Shown here: positions 35,409 to 44,091 of the stretch, in pieces
Numbering within the stretch: the first letter of the stretch is position 1
How the letters are laid out: the number at the start of each line of letters is the position of its first letter
Assembly (NCBI RefSeq): GCF_003050935.1
Contig: NZ_QAOX01000001.1
Span: forward strand, 496,001-560,000
Length of the DNA stretch: 64,000 nt
Source: Luteibacter sp. OK325
GTDB taxonomy: Bacteria; Pseudomonadota; Gammaproteobacteria; Xanthomonadales; Rhodanobacteraceae
Direction: 5' to 3'
Made by a program: the position numbers and the translations under genes
Notes under the pieces: generated by a model
Seen by the model: the letters and a program-made list of their open reading frames with translations, nothing else
What the model was told of the DNA's origin: nothing
Databases searched by the model: none

Positions 35409-38400
35409 GGACGGGCTCCCCGGGACGGGCCGGGCTGTGGGACGGGTGACCACGACGGGCGTGGATCATGCTGAAGACAATGGGGACGAAGAACAGCGTG
35501 GCGACCGTTGCAAAGACCAGGCCACCGATCACGGCGCGACCGAGCGGCGCGTTCTGCTCGCCGCCTTCGCCGAGGCCGAGTGCCATCGGCGCCATGCCAA
35601 TGATCATCGCCAGCGCGGTCATGAGCACGGGACGGAAGCGCACGAAACCACCTTCGAGCGCAGCGGCCGTCGCATCGCCGAGTTCATCGAGGCGCTCGCG
35701 ACAGAAGCTCACCACCAGGATCGAGTTCGCCGTCGCCACGCCCATGCACATGATGGCGCCGGTCAATGCGGGGACGGACAACGTGGTGTGCGTCGCGAAC
35801 AGCATCCAGATGATGCCGGCGATAGCGGCCGGCAGCGCCGTCACGATCACGAACGGATCGCTCCACGACTGGAAGTTCACCACGATGAGCAGGTAGATCA
35901 GCACGATCGCGCCGAGCAGGCCGAAGATCAGGCCGGAGAACGCGCTGTTCATCGTCTGCACCTGGCCGAGCAGCGCAGTAGTGGACGCCTTCGGCAGGAA
36001 CTTCTTGTTCGCCTCGATGATCTTCTGGATATCCGTGGCCACGGCACCAAGATCGCGATCCTGCGTGGTCGCGTAGATCTCGACCATGGACTGGATGTTG
36101 TACTGGCTCACCACGGCATTGGTCGCGGTGCGTGACACGTGTGCAATGCCACCGAGGATCTGCGACCCCGCCTGGCCCGCACTCGCGCTGATCGGCACAT
36201 TCTCCAGGTCGGGCAGGCTATCGAGGCTGTACTGCGGCGTCTGGATCACGATCGGATACGACACACCATTCTGCGGATTCAGCCAGAAGGTCGGCGCGAT
36301 CTGACTGGAGCCGGCAAGGTTCACACCCAGGCTGTTGGTCACGTCACGCTCGGTGATACCCACTTGCTGCGCGCGGCTGCGATCCACGTCGATATTCAAG
36401 CCAGGGCTGGCCTGCGACTGCTGGATACGTGCATCGGCCACACCGGGCACGCGACGAATCTCGCGCAGCAGTCGATCCGCGTAAGTGAAGTTGCCGGCGA
36501 GGTTCGGGCCACGCACCTGCAAATCGATGGGCGCGGGCGAGCCGAAGTTGAGGATCTGGCTGATGATGTCTGCCGGCGGGAAGGAGAAGGTGGTGCCGGG
36601 GAACTCACGCGGCAGCTTCTCGCGCAAGGTTCGCACGTAATCCGCCGTCGGCGCATGGCCTTCGTTCAGCGCAATCTGGATATCGCCATCCTGCGAACCG
36701 ATGGTGCCGGTGTTGTTGTACGTGTTGTTGATGCCCGAAGACGACAGGCCCATGTTGTCGACCACGGTGCCCAACTCATTCTTCGGAATGATCCGCCGGA
36801 CCGAGTCGGTCACTTCGGCGAAGAGGCGCGCGCTTTCTTCGACGCGCGTACCGACCGGAGAACGCACGTGCATCAGGATCTGGCCGGAATCGACCGCCGG
36901 GAAGAAGTTCCGACCCAGCATCGGCACCAGTGCGAAGGTGAGCACCACGAACACCATGAAGCCGATCGTGAACACCTTGCGGTGATGCAGCGCCAGTTCG
37001 AGCAGGCCATGATAGCTGGCACGGATTTTCTCGAAGCGTGCCTCGAAGCCCCGCTGGAAGCGTACCAGTGGATTGCGCGACGGCTTCTTGCCTTCGCCGT
37101 GGGGATCGTCGTGCGAATGCGGATGAAGCAGGTACTTCGCCATCGTCGGCACCAGGGTGCGCGAGAGGATGAACGAAGCAATCATGGCGAACATCACCGC
37201 TTCGGCCATGGGCACGAAGAGGAATCGCGCGACACCGTTGAGAAAGAACATCGGCACGAACACGATGCAGATACACAGCAGCGAGACGAAAGCCGGCGTG
37301 ACGATCTGCGCGGCACCGTCGAGGATCGCGGTTTCGACGTCCTTGCCCTGCTCGAGATGCCAGTTGATGTTCTCGATGGTCACCGTGGCATCGTCGACGA
37401 GGATGCCGACGGCGAGCGCCAGGCCGCCGAGCGTCATGATGTTCATCGTCTCGCCGAACGCCGACAGCGCAGCGATCGAGCCGAGAATCGCGAGCGGGAT
37501 CGACGTGGCGATGATCACGGTCGAGCGCCAGCTACCGAGGAACAGCAGGATCATCAGGCTGGTGAGCGCAGCAGCGATGATGCCCTCGCGCGCCACGCCT
37601 TCAATGGCAGCGCTGACGAAGAGTGACTGGTCACCGATGGGCGCGATCTTCAGGTTGGGCGGCAGCGCGTCCTTCATCGCCGCGACGCGCTCCTTGATGC
37701 CGGCGATGATCGCCAGCGTCGAGGCGGAGCCATTCTTGAGCACCGTCATCAGCACCGAGCGGTCGCCGTTGACGTGCACGATATTGGTCTGCGGCGGCGC
37801 GCCGTCGCGCACGTGGGCCACGTCGCGAATGAATACGGTAGCGCCGTTGACACTCTTGATCGGCAGGTTGCCGAGCTCATCGATATCCGACGGCGAGTTG
37901 TTGAGCTGCAGCGTGTACTCGTACTGGCCGATCTTCTGCGTACCGACCGGCGTAATCAGGTTCTGCGCTGCCAGTGCGTTTGCCACGTCCTGCGCCGATA
38001 GCCCACGCGCCTGGAGCGCCGGCGGGTCGATGTCGATCTGCACCTGGCGCGTCTTGCCGCCAAAGGGGAACGGAATGGCCGCACCGGCCACCGAGGTCAG
38101 CTGCGGGCGAATGATATTGAGGCCAAGATCGCCCAGGTTCTGCTCGGTCAGCCCCTCACCCGACAAGGCCAGCTGGATGATCGGCACCGTCGACGCGTTG
38201 TAGTTGAGGATCAGTGGTGGTGTCGTACCAGCGGGCAACTGACGCAACAGCGTCTGCGCCACGGCGGTCACCTGCGCGTTGGCCGTACGGATGTCGACGG
38301 TGGGCTGGAAGAAGATCTTGATGATACCGAAGCCGTTGATCGAGCTGGCTTCGATATGCTCCACGTCGTTCACCGTCGTGGTGAGCACGCGCTCGAACGG

Positions 38401-38598
38401 CGAGGACACCCGACCTGCCATCTGATCCGGCGGCAGGCCGTTGTACTGCCACACCACGGCGATCACGGGGATCTTGATGTCGGGGAAAATGTCGGTCGGC
38501 GTACGCAAGGCCGCAAGCGGCCCGACGATAAGGATCAGCAGAGCGAGAACGACAAATGTATACGGTCGCGAAAGTGCGATCCGGACGATGCCAATCAT
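35398..38598 (-). CDS. RND efflux pump inner-membrane permease
   Basis: A 1066-residue proton-driven exporter with twelve membrane helices and two large periplasmic loops; the start MIGIVRIALSRPYTFVVLALLI is the usual helix 1. The helix 4 motif VGILVDDATVTIENI keeps the two Asp of the proton relay (AcrB Asp407/408). In helix 10 the segment GVATANSILVVSF has Ala where AcrB has the relay Lys940. Substrates cannot be inferred. It is the first gene of a pump-adaptor-channel operon, 79 bp after a two-component system on the same strand that probably controls it. Confidence 0.9.
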   Translation of the reverse strand: MIGIVRIALSRPYTFVVLALLILIVGPLAALRTPTDIFPDIKIPVIAVVWQYNGLPPDQMAGRVSSPFERVLTTTVNDVEHIEASSINGFGIIKIFFQPTVDIRTANAQVTAVAQTLLRQLPAGTTPPLILNYNASTVPIIQLALSGEGLTEQNLGDLGLNIIRPQLTSVAGAAIPFPFGGKTRQVQIDIDPPALQARGLSAQDVANALAAQNLITPVGTQKIGQYEYTLQLNNSPSDIDELGNLPIKSVNGATVFIRDVAHVRDGAPPQTNIVHVNGDRSVLMTVLKNGSASTLAIIAGIKERVAAMKDALPPNLKIAPIGDQSLFVSAAIEGVAREGIIAAALTSLMILLFLGSWRSTVIIATSIPLAILGSIAALSAFGETMNIMTLGGLALAVGILVDDATVTIENINWHLEQGKDVETAILDGAAQIVTPAFVSLLCICIVFVPMFFLNGVARFLFVPMAEAVMFAMIASFILSRTLVPTMAKYLLHPHSHDDPHGEGKKPSRNPLVRFQRGFEARFEKIRASYHGLLELALHHRKVFTIGFMVFVVLTFALVPMLGRNFFPAVDSGQILMHVRSPVGTRVEESARLFAEVTDSVRRIIPKNELGTVVDNMGLSSSGINNTYNNTGTIGSQDGDIQIALNEGHAPTADYVRTLREKLPREFPGTTFSFPPADIISQILNFGSPAPIDLQVRGPNLAGNFTYADRLLREIRRVPGVADARIQQSQASPGLNIDVDRSRAQQVGITERDVTNSLGVNLAGSSQIAPTFWLNPQNGVSYPIVIQTPQYSLDSLPDLENVPISASAGQAGSQILGGIAHVSRTATNAVVSQYNIQSMVEIYATTQDRDLGAVATDIQKIIEANKKFLPKASTTALLGQVQTMNSAFSGLIFGLLGAIVLIYLLIVVNFQSWSDPFVIVTALPAAIAGIIWMLFATHTTLSVPALTGAIMCMGVATANSILVVSFCRERLDELGDATAAALEGGFVRFRPVLMTALAMIIGMAPMALGLGEGGEQNAPLGRAVIGGLVFATVATLFFVPIVFSMIHARRGHPSHSPARPGEPVHVS

Positions 38599-38677
38599 GA
38601 GGGACGGATTCCGAGCGCGATGTTGCGTCGCGGCGAATTCTGCGCCCGTACCTTCCGTCGGCGTAGTTAAGAATTAT

Positions 38678-40048
38678 TTAGGTGGCCGGACACACCACGG
38701 AGAAGACTGCGCCCTTCTCGGTTCCACCCACCGACAGCGAGTAGCCGTGCAGGCGCACGATAGCGCTGACGATCGCCAGGCCCAGGCCACAGCCGGGCTT
38801 CGTCCGCGTCTCATCGCTGCGATAGAACCGGCGGAACACAGCCTCGCGTTCGTTCGGCGGAATGCCCGGGCCCGTGTCGGCGACGTCGATCCGCGCGTCG
38901 CCGGTCGGATCGGTGCTCGCGACCAGACGTACGGAACCACCGTCAGGGGTGAACTTGATGGCGTTGCCGACGAGGTTCGCGAAGGCTTCGAACATCAGTT
39001 GCGGATCGCCGCGCAACGGCGGCAACCGACCGACTTCCAGCTCGAAGACCTGGCCGCGATCTTCCGCCAACGGCGCGTAAAACTCGTGCACGTTGCGTAA
39101 TACGCCACCAAGGTCGAGGGTTTCGAAGCACGCGCTGCGCTGGCGATCCTCGAGCTCGGACACCCTCAGCAACGCGCGGAAGCGCGACAGCACGGTGTCG
39201 ATCTCGGCCACGCACGCGTCCAGCTGATCGCCTTCGGGCTTGCCGTCGAACTGCTGTTGCAGACGGTACAGCCGCGTGCGCATGCGCGTGAGCGGCGTAC
39301 GCAGGTCATGGGCGATGTTGTCGGTCACGCCCTTGACCTCGCCCAGCAGCCGCTCGATTTCGCCCAATGTCGTGTTCACCGTGGACGCAAGTAGATCGAC
39401 TTCGTCGCCGCCGCGCGTCACGGGCAACCGCACGCTGAGATCACCTTCGCGAATCGGCTCCATCGCCTGCTGGATCGCACGAATGCGGCGCGCGGGCCCA
39501 CGTGCGATGAGGATGCCGCCGAGGACACCCGGGATGAGGGTCAGTGAAAGGCCCCATAGCAGACCACGGCGGATGATTGCGCCGACGCCATCGATCGTCG
39601 CGCTTTCCTTGGCAACGACCAACCGGTCGCCGTCGGGCAGCAAGCGCGTCACGCCACGCACGCGCGTCGGCGTATTGCGTTTCGGATCGACAAGGCTCGC
39701 TTGTATCGAGCGGACGACGCCGTCTTCGGTCAGATCCTGGGGCACGGCGTCGATATTGCCGGCGATACGCTTGCCCTGCGGGTCGAACAGGCCGACCCAC
39801 ATGAAACCCTGCACGTCGATCTGGCTGGCTGCTTCCACGGTATCGGGAAGGCGGCGCGGATCGGTGCCTTCCAGGTAATGGATGCGCGCGGCGAGCATGC
39901 CATCGACGACCCTGGACAGGTAACGCGAAGACTCCCACTGGACGACGCCCAGCAGCACCACGCACCAGATGGCGAAAAGCGCGCCGTAGATGAGAATCAG
40001 GCGCGACGTGGAGGAACGCCAGGCGTCAATCAGCGGGCGCAATGACAT
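38678..40048 (-). CDS. Sensor histidine kinase next to the RND operon
   Basis: A 456-residue kinase. Two membrane segments (about 14-36 and 160-185) bracket a periplasmic sensor of about 120 residues; a HAMP domain follows (RAIQQAMEPIREGDLSVRLP), then HisKA with VTDNIAHDLRTPLTRMR and the ATPase domain with NLVGNAIKF, DTGPGIP and GCGLGLAIV. The ATG at 40048 (MSLRPLIDAW) overlaps the end of the response-regulator gene by 23 bp, so the two are translated together. Confidence 0.9.
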   Translation of the reverse strand: MSLRPLIDAWRSSTSRLILIYGALFAIWCVVLLGVVQWESSRYLSRVVDGMLAARIHYLEGTDPRRLPDTVEAASQIDVQGFMWVGLFDPQGKRIAGNIDAVPQDLTEDGVVRSIQASLVDPKRNTPTRVRGVTRLLPDGDRLVVAKESATIDGVGAIIRRGLLWGLSLTLIPGVLGGILIARGPARRIRAIQQAMEPIREGDLSVRLPVTRGGDEVDLLASTVNTTLGEIERLLGEVKGVTDNIAHDLRTPLTRMRTRLYRLQQQFDGKPEGDQLDACVAEIDTVLSRFRALLRVSELEDRQRSACFETLDLGGVLRNVHEFYAPLAEDRGQVFELEVGRLPPLRGDPQLMFEAFANLVGNAIKFTPDGGSVRLVASTDPTGDARIDVADTGPGIPPNEREAVFRRFYRSDETRTKPGCGLGLAIVSAIVRLHGYSLSVGGTEKGAVFSVVCPAT

Positions 40049-40706
40049 ACCCCGAGCCGCGCACCGTACGGATGAGCGGCACCTGGCCGGCGCCGTCGAT
40101 CTTTCGACGGAGGCGGCCGATATGGACATCGATCACGTTGGTACCCGGATCGAAATGGAAACCCCACACATGCTCGAAGATCATCTGGCGCGTCACCACC
40201 TGGCCGGCGTTGCGCATGAGGAACTCAAGAAGGCGGAATTCGGTAGGCAACAGGGTCAGCGGCTGACCGTTGCGCAAAGCGTTATGGCGAACCAGGTCGA
40301 GTTCGAGATCGGAAACACGCAGCCGGTTGCTGTTGGCGCTGGGTTGCCGACGGCGCAGCAGGACTTCCGCGCGTGCGGCCAGTTCATCCGGCGAGAACGG
40401 CTTGGTCAGGTAGTCGTCGCCCCCGGCGCGCAAGCCGCGGACGCGTTCGTCCACATCGGACAAGGCGCTGATCATCAGCACCGGCGTATCCACCGAGCGC
40501 TCGCGCAGGGCGAGCACCACATCGATCCCGTCCATGCCCGGGAGCATGCGGTCGAGGGTGATGATGTCGAAGCCGTCTTCAAGGGCACGCGCAAGACCGT
40601 CGCGCCCATTGGCCACCCACTCGGCTGTAAGGCCGTGCGCACCCAGCTCCGCGACGATGTCGCGGGCGGTGACTTCATCATCTTCGATGACCAGTGCCCT
40701 GGGCAT
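40026..40706 (-). CDS. OmpR-type response regulator next to the RND operon
   Basis: A 226-residue regulator: receiver with IEDD, phospho-acceptor Asp in ITLDRMLPGMDG and Lys in TKPFSPDEL; winged-helix domain with RNGQPLTLLPTEFRLLEFLMR, NVIDVHIGRLRRKID and RTVRGSGYVI. The Arg after the phospho-Asp resembles QseB/CopR-like regulators. The ATG at 40706 has GGAG about 8 bases upstream. It heads a minus-strand run regulator-kinase-pump-adaptor-channel and probably activates the pump. Confidence 0.91.
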   Translation of the reverse strand: MPRALVIEDDEVTARDIVAELGAHGLTAEWVANGRDGLARALEDGFDIITLDRMLPGMDGIDVVLALRERSVDTPVLMISALSDVDERVRGLRAGGDDYLTKPFSPDELAARAEVLLRRRQPSANSNRLRVSDLELDLVRHNALRNGQPLTLLPTEFRLLEFLMRNAGQVVTRQMIFEHVWGFHFDPGTNVIDVHIGRLRRKIDGAGQVPLIRTVRGSGYVIAPAD

Positions 40707-40735
40707 CCTCTGTACTCCGTAGGGAAACAACGGAA

Positions 40736-40761
40736 AACGGCCCCACCAGGGGGGCCGTTCC
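40736..40761 (-). terminator. Probable terminator of rpoH
   Basis: Complementary arms AACGGCCCC and GGGGCCGTT lie 24 bp past the rpoH stop. On the minus strand the stem is followed by only a short T run, so this is a moderate terminator. Confidence 0.7.
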
Positions 40762-40784
40762 GGATCTTACGCCCAACGACCCAC

Positions 40785-41645
40785 TCAGGCGGCGATGGCG
40801 ACGCGCATCTTCTTCATGGCGTTCGCTTCGATCTGGCGGATGCGTTCGGCGGAAACACCGTATTCATCGGCAAGATCCTGCAGCGTGGCCTTGTTGTCTT
40901 CGGCCAGCCAGCGGCGCTGGATGATGTCACGCGAGCGGGCGTCCAGGTTGCCGAGCGCCGACGACAGCGCGCCCATCTGGTTCTTGCTCGCGTCTTCTTC
41001 GGCGAGGTTGTCATACGGATCCGCACCTTCGTCGACGAGGAAGGCAGCCGGTGCCGGCTTGTCGTCGTCATCGGCGTCGGCCGGAGCCTCGAAGCCGACG
41101 TCACGACCGGACAGACGCGATTCCATCTCGCGGACGGTCGCCTCGGGCACGCCCAGGTCCTGGGCGACCACGCGGACTTCCTCGGCATTCATCCAACCCA
41201 GGCGCTTCTTGCTCTTGCGCAGGTTGAAGAACAGCTTGCGCTGGGCCTTGGTGGTGGCCACTTTCACGATGCGCCAGTTGCGCAGGATGAACTCGTGCAT
41301 TTCGGCACGGATCCAGTGAACCGCGAAACTGACCAGACGAACGCCCTGATCCGGGTCGAAGCGCTTCACGGCTTTCATCAGGCCGATGTTGCCTTCCTGG
41401 ATGAGGTCCGAGAGCTGCAGGCCGTAGCCGTTGTAGCCACGGGCCACGTGGACCACGAAACGCAGGTGGGACATAACGAGCTGCTTGGCGGCGTCGAGAT
41501 CGGCGTCGTCACGGAAGCGGCGCGCCAGCGACTGCTCCTCGTCAAGGCTGAGCACCGGGATGCGATGGACCGCCGAGATGTAGGAATCCAGACTGCCAAC
41601 GACGCTCGGGAGCCCGTAGTTACGGGTGGCGAGGACCTGAGACAT
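40785..41645 (-). CDS. rpoH: Heat-shock sigma factor RpoH (sigma-32)
   Basis: A 286-residue sigma factor that directs RNA polymerase to heat-shock promoters. Region 2 has [20 protein letters not shown] and [23 protein letters not shown]; the RpoH box [10 protein letters not shown] follows directly, which separates RpoH from other sigma factors. Region 4 ends [35 protein letters not shown] lies about 8 bases before ATG 41645. A CIRCE operator lies 32 bp upstream of the start, suggesting repression by HrcA. The classical ftsE-ftsX-rpoH neighbourhood is present but interrupted by ung, a regulator and a pemK-like gene. Confidence 0.95.
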   Translation of the reverse strand: MSQVLATRNYGLPSVVGSLDSYISAVHRIPVLSLDEEQSLARRFRDDADLDAAKQLVMSHLRFVVHVARGYNGYGLQLSDLIQEGNIGLMKAVKRFDPDQGVRLVSFAVHWIRAEMHEFILRNWRIVKVATTKAQRKLFFNLRKSKKRLGWMNAEEVRVVAQDLGVPEATVREMESRLSGRDVGFEAPADADDDDKPAPAAFLVDEGADPYDNLAEEDASKNQMGALSSALGNLDARSRDIIQRRWLAEDNKATLQDLADEYGVSAERIRQIEANAMKKMRVAIAA

Positions 41646-41676
41646 GTGTGGAACCTCCTGAAAACTGGTGTGCAGA

Positions 41677-41703
41677 TTAGCAGTCCCGAAGTGAGAGTGC
41701 TAA
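41677..41703 (-). promoter_or_regulatory. CIRCE (HrcA) operator in the rpoH leader
   Basis: Arms TTAGCAGTC (41677-41685) and GAGTGCTAA (41695-41703) are separated by exactly nine bases. The consensus is TTAGCACTC-N9-GAGTGCTAA, so 17 of 18 arm positions match; the one mismatch is at 41683. It ends 32 bp before the rpoH start codon, a usual place for HrcA repression. The rpoH ribosome-binding site lies between. Confidence 0.87.
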
Positions 41704-41729
41704 GCCATGCCGAAGTTCATATCGGTTAA

Positions 41730-41747
41730 CTGTACGCTATGGTACAG
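41730..41747. promoter_or_regulatory. 18-bp palindrome upstream of rpoH
   Basis: CTGTAC, GCTATG, GTACAG form a perfect 6/6/6 inverted repeat, 26 bp upstream of the CIRCE site on the rpoH side of the gap. It may be a second operator near the rpoH promoter. The protein that binds it is unknown. Confidence 0.45.
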
Positions 41748-41921
41748 AAATTGATCCGGCATGTCCAGAGGGGGTACCCGGGTGTTCAGGAGGCAGACGG
41801 CTCCCCGGCCGCGGAGTGAGCGGCGACAGGGGTGTCGACGAGGCTATGTGGCCGTCGTGCCTACAGTTATTGGGGCTGGGGGCTGGCTTTAAAGGGAAAG
41901 CGGGCAACCTAACGTAGACCA

Positions 41922-42335
41922 ATGGCCCTCGCCTTTCCGCCCGATCCAGGCACCGTCGTCATCTGCCGCTTCCCGGCGGCGGGGACGGTCGTCGGTGCTG
42001 AAATGGTCAAAATCCGTCCCGCCGTGGTTGTGGGGCGGGCCCTGCAAGGCAGACGAGGGCTAGTCAACATCGTTCCCATAAGCATGACGGCTCCGGCCAG
42101 GCGTCGTCTCTGGCATGTCCCCGTTTCGGTGGCGGCAATGCCTCCCGGCTGGCGGGAGAAGCCAGGCGCCCGATGGGCGAAGTGCGACATGCTCACGGTG
42201 GTCAGTCTCGAACGGCTAAGCCTCTCCGCTTCAGCGCGCCACGGCGGCCACCGTCGGTTTGGCGAGGATCGAGTGGATGCGGCCACCATGGACGGCATTC
42301 GTCGCGCCATCGCTTATATGTTCGAACTTTTCTGA
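41922..42335 (+). CDS. PemK/MazF-like protein without visible antitoxin
   Basis: A 137-residue protein whose first half has the PemK/MazF core: PDPGTVVICRFP (about 7-18), EMVKIRPAVVVG (about 27-38) with the conserved Lys-x-Arg-Pro, and GLVNIVPISMTAPA (about 46-59). Family members are ribosome-independent mRNA interferases. The C-terminal half (AKCDMLTVVSLERL) is also PemK-like. No antitoxin-sized frame with a credible start lies within 180 bp upstream or directly downstream, so it may be solitary or a housekeeping derivative. It lies on the strand opposite to its neighbours, splitting ung from rpoH. Confidence 0.75.
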   Translation: MALAFPPDPGTVVICRFPAAGTVVGAEMVKIRPAVVVGRALQGRRGLVNIVPISMTAPARRRLWHVPVSVAAMPPGWREKPGARWAKCDMLTVVSLERLSLSASARHGGHRRFGEDRVDAATMDGIRRAIAYMFELF

Positions 42336-42496
42336 AAAATAGGGTTTGCGCGCTGATTATGTTGCTTGTTAGGCGTCCAGCAATTAACTTGCACTCGTCC
42401 GTCGGCAATAGCCGATCTCAAGACCTCGGTGAGACCTTCGGGTGGCAGCCGCGGCAGGCCGAATGTGCGATGACAAGCACCTCGGATCCTAAACTG
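42336..42496 (+). other. Non-coding stretch ahead of a terminator
   Basis: A 161-bp stretch after the pemK-like stop with no credible frame. It begins AT-rich and ends at a strong plus-strand terminator. It may be the 3' part of the pemK-like transcript or encode a small RNA; no promoter was recognised. Confidence 0.3.
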
Positions 42497-42523
42497 GCCC
42501 GCGAGCTTCGGCTCGCGGGCTTT
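42497..42523 (+). terminator. Strong plus-strand terminator
   Basis: GCCCGCGAGC, loop TTCG, GCTCGCGGGC, then TTTGT. The ten-pair stem with a UUCG tetraloop is very stable. The T run exists only on the plus strand, so it ends transcripts coming from the pemK-like gene side. Confidence 0.88.
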
Positions 42524-42546
42524 GTCACTTCTGCAGGACGCTTTCT

Positions 42547-43242
42547 TCAGAGCTCGGTGCGCGGCGGCAACGACCAGTCGATCGGCGCCTCACCGCGTGA
42601 CTCGAGATACCCGTTCGCCTTGGCGAAGTGGCCACAACCGAGGAAGCCGCGGTGTGCGGACAGCGGCGAGGGGTGCACGCTGCGCAGAATCAAATGGCGC
42701 TTGCCGTCGATCAGCTGCCCCTTCTTCTGCGCGTGGCTTCCCCATAGCAAGAACACCAGGCCCTCGCGCTCGCGATTCAGGGCCTCGATAGCAGCGTCGG
42801 TGAAGCCTTCCCAACCGTTGCCCTGATGCGAAGCGGCCTGTCCCGCTTCCACGGTGAGCACGGCATTGAGCAGGAGCACCCCGCGATCGGCCCACGGCGT
42901 CAGGCACCCATGATCGGGACGAGGAATGCCGAGGCAGCCCTCGATCTCCTTGAACATGTTCTGCAGCGACGGCGGCACGCGTACACCGGGGCGTACCGAG
43001 AAGCTGAGTCCGTGCGCCTGCCCGGGACCGTGGTACGGATCCTGGCCGAGAATGACCACGCGCACTTTGTCGAAGGGCGTGTGCTCGAAGGCGTTGAAGA
43101 TGTCCGGACCGGGCGGATAGATTTCCTTGCCATGCGCCTTCTCGTCACGAAGGAACGTGGAGAGCGCCAGCATGTCGGGTCGATCGAGGTAATCGCCGAT
43201 CCGCTGCTTCCAGGAGGCTTCCAGTCGTACGCGCTCGTTCAA
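42547..43242 (-). CDS. ung: Uracil-DNA glycosylase
   Basis: A 231-residue DNA-repair enzyme that removes uracil from DNA. Family-1 signatures: catalytic water-activating motif [18 protein letters not shown] (about 65-82) and the DNA-intercalating loop [11 protein letters not shown] (about 190-200). It overlaps the upstream response-regulator gene by 4 bp (ATGA), so it belongs to the ftsE-ftsX-regulator-ung operon. Confidence 0.95.
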   Translation of the reverse strand: MNERVRLEASWKQRIGDYLDRPDMLALSTFLRDEKAHGKEIYPPGPDIFNAFEHTPFDKVRVVILGQDPYHGPGQAHGLSFSVRPGVRVPPSLQNMFKEIEGCLGIPRPDHGCLTPWADRGVLLLNAVLTVEAGQAASHQGNGWEGFTDAAIEALNREREGLVFLLWGSHAQKKGQLIDGKRHLILRSVHPSPLSAHRGFLGCGHFAKANGYLESRGEAPIDWSLPPRTEL

Positions 43243-44078
43243 CCGGTCGCCCTTTCGCGAAGGTGCAGGGCAACGCGCAGCTGGAACAGCAGCTTCGTGA
43301 TGAGCAACTTCTCCTCGACAGGCTTCTCGACGAGATCGTTGGCGCCGGCGCGCAGCAGCGCGGCCTGGTTCGCCGGATTCTCGTCACCGGTCATGATCAG
43401 CGTAGGCAGCAGGCCCTTGCCGTAGCCGAACTCGTTGCGGATGCACTCGACGAGGTCGCCGCCGGTGAGCTCACCCTTCAGGCTGACGTCGGTCAGCACG
43501 ACATCCGCGCCGACTTCACCACGCGATTTCGCTTCGTGGAGGTAGGCGATGGCATCTTCGGCGCTGATCACGTGACGAACGGTGAGTCCGTACTTTTCCA
43601 TCATGCGGCGCGTGGCCAGTGCAACCACGCGGCTGTCTTCCACGTAGAGCACTTCGCCTTCGGCGCCGCCTTCGGGTCGAACATAGCCGCGGATGAATTC
43701 CGCGAGCGCGCCGAAGCCGAGCGACTTGTCGAAGTAGTCGGTGACGTACTCACCCAGTTCGCGCCGATGCAGGCGCGACTCGACATCGCCGGAGACGACG
43801 ACGATGGGCATGTAGATCTGCGGGGCCGACTCGCGGACGAAGCGGGCCACATCCAGGCCGTCCATATCGGGAAGGCGCAAGGCCACGGTGACGAAATCGA
43901 AGACGCCGCGCTGCAGTTCGGACTGCGCCTCGGCGCCGGTGGACACACCGATGATCTCGACACCTGGCACCTCGGCCGCGACCACGCGCGAAATCAGCTG
44001 GCGGACGACTTTGGAGCCGTCAACCAACAGGATTCGCGGCGCAGCGCCGGCGACACCCGAACCGATGTGAGATCCCAC
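43239..44078 (-). CDS. Tandem-receiver response regulator with a degenerate first receiver
   Basis: A 279-residue protein made of two receiver domains and no output domain. Receiver 1 (about 14-130) has VDGS instead of the acidic pair, and Ala at the phospho-acceptor position ([12 protein letters not shown]). Receiver 2 (about 140-270) has VEDS, an intact Asp in [10 protein letters not shown] and Lys in VEKPV, so only it can be phosphorylated. The arrangement suggests a regulated protein-protein switch. It sits 13 bp after ftsX and overlaps ung by 4 bp. Confidence 0.85.
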   Translation of the reverse strand: MGSHIGSGVAGAAPRILLVDGSKVVRQLISRVVAAEVPGVEIIGVSTGAEAQSELQRGVFDFVTVALRLPDMDGLDVARFVRESAPQIYMPIVVVSGDVESRLHRRELGEYVTDYFDKSLGFGALAEFIRGYVRPEGGAEGEVLYVEDSRVVALATRRMMEKYGLTVRHVISAEDAIAYLHEAKSRGEVGADVVLTDVSLKGELTGGDLVECIRNEFGYGKGLLPTLIMTGDENPANQAALLRAGANDLVEKPVEEKLLITKLLFQLRVALHLRERATG

Positions 44079-44091
44079 CCCTGTCTCCCCT

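Noticed and set aside
41730-41747. LexA (SOS) box near rpoH
   Set aside because: CTGT and ACAG are 10 bases apart; the E. coli LexA box needs 8, and the Xanthomonas LexA site is different.
41737-41921. Antitoxin gene for the PemK-like protein
   Set aside because: The only frame is 61 codons on the opposite strand, proline-rich and without a start signal; it does not resemble an antitoxin.
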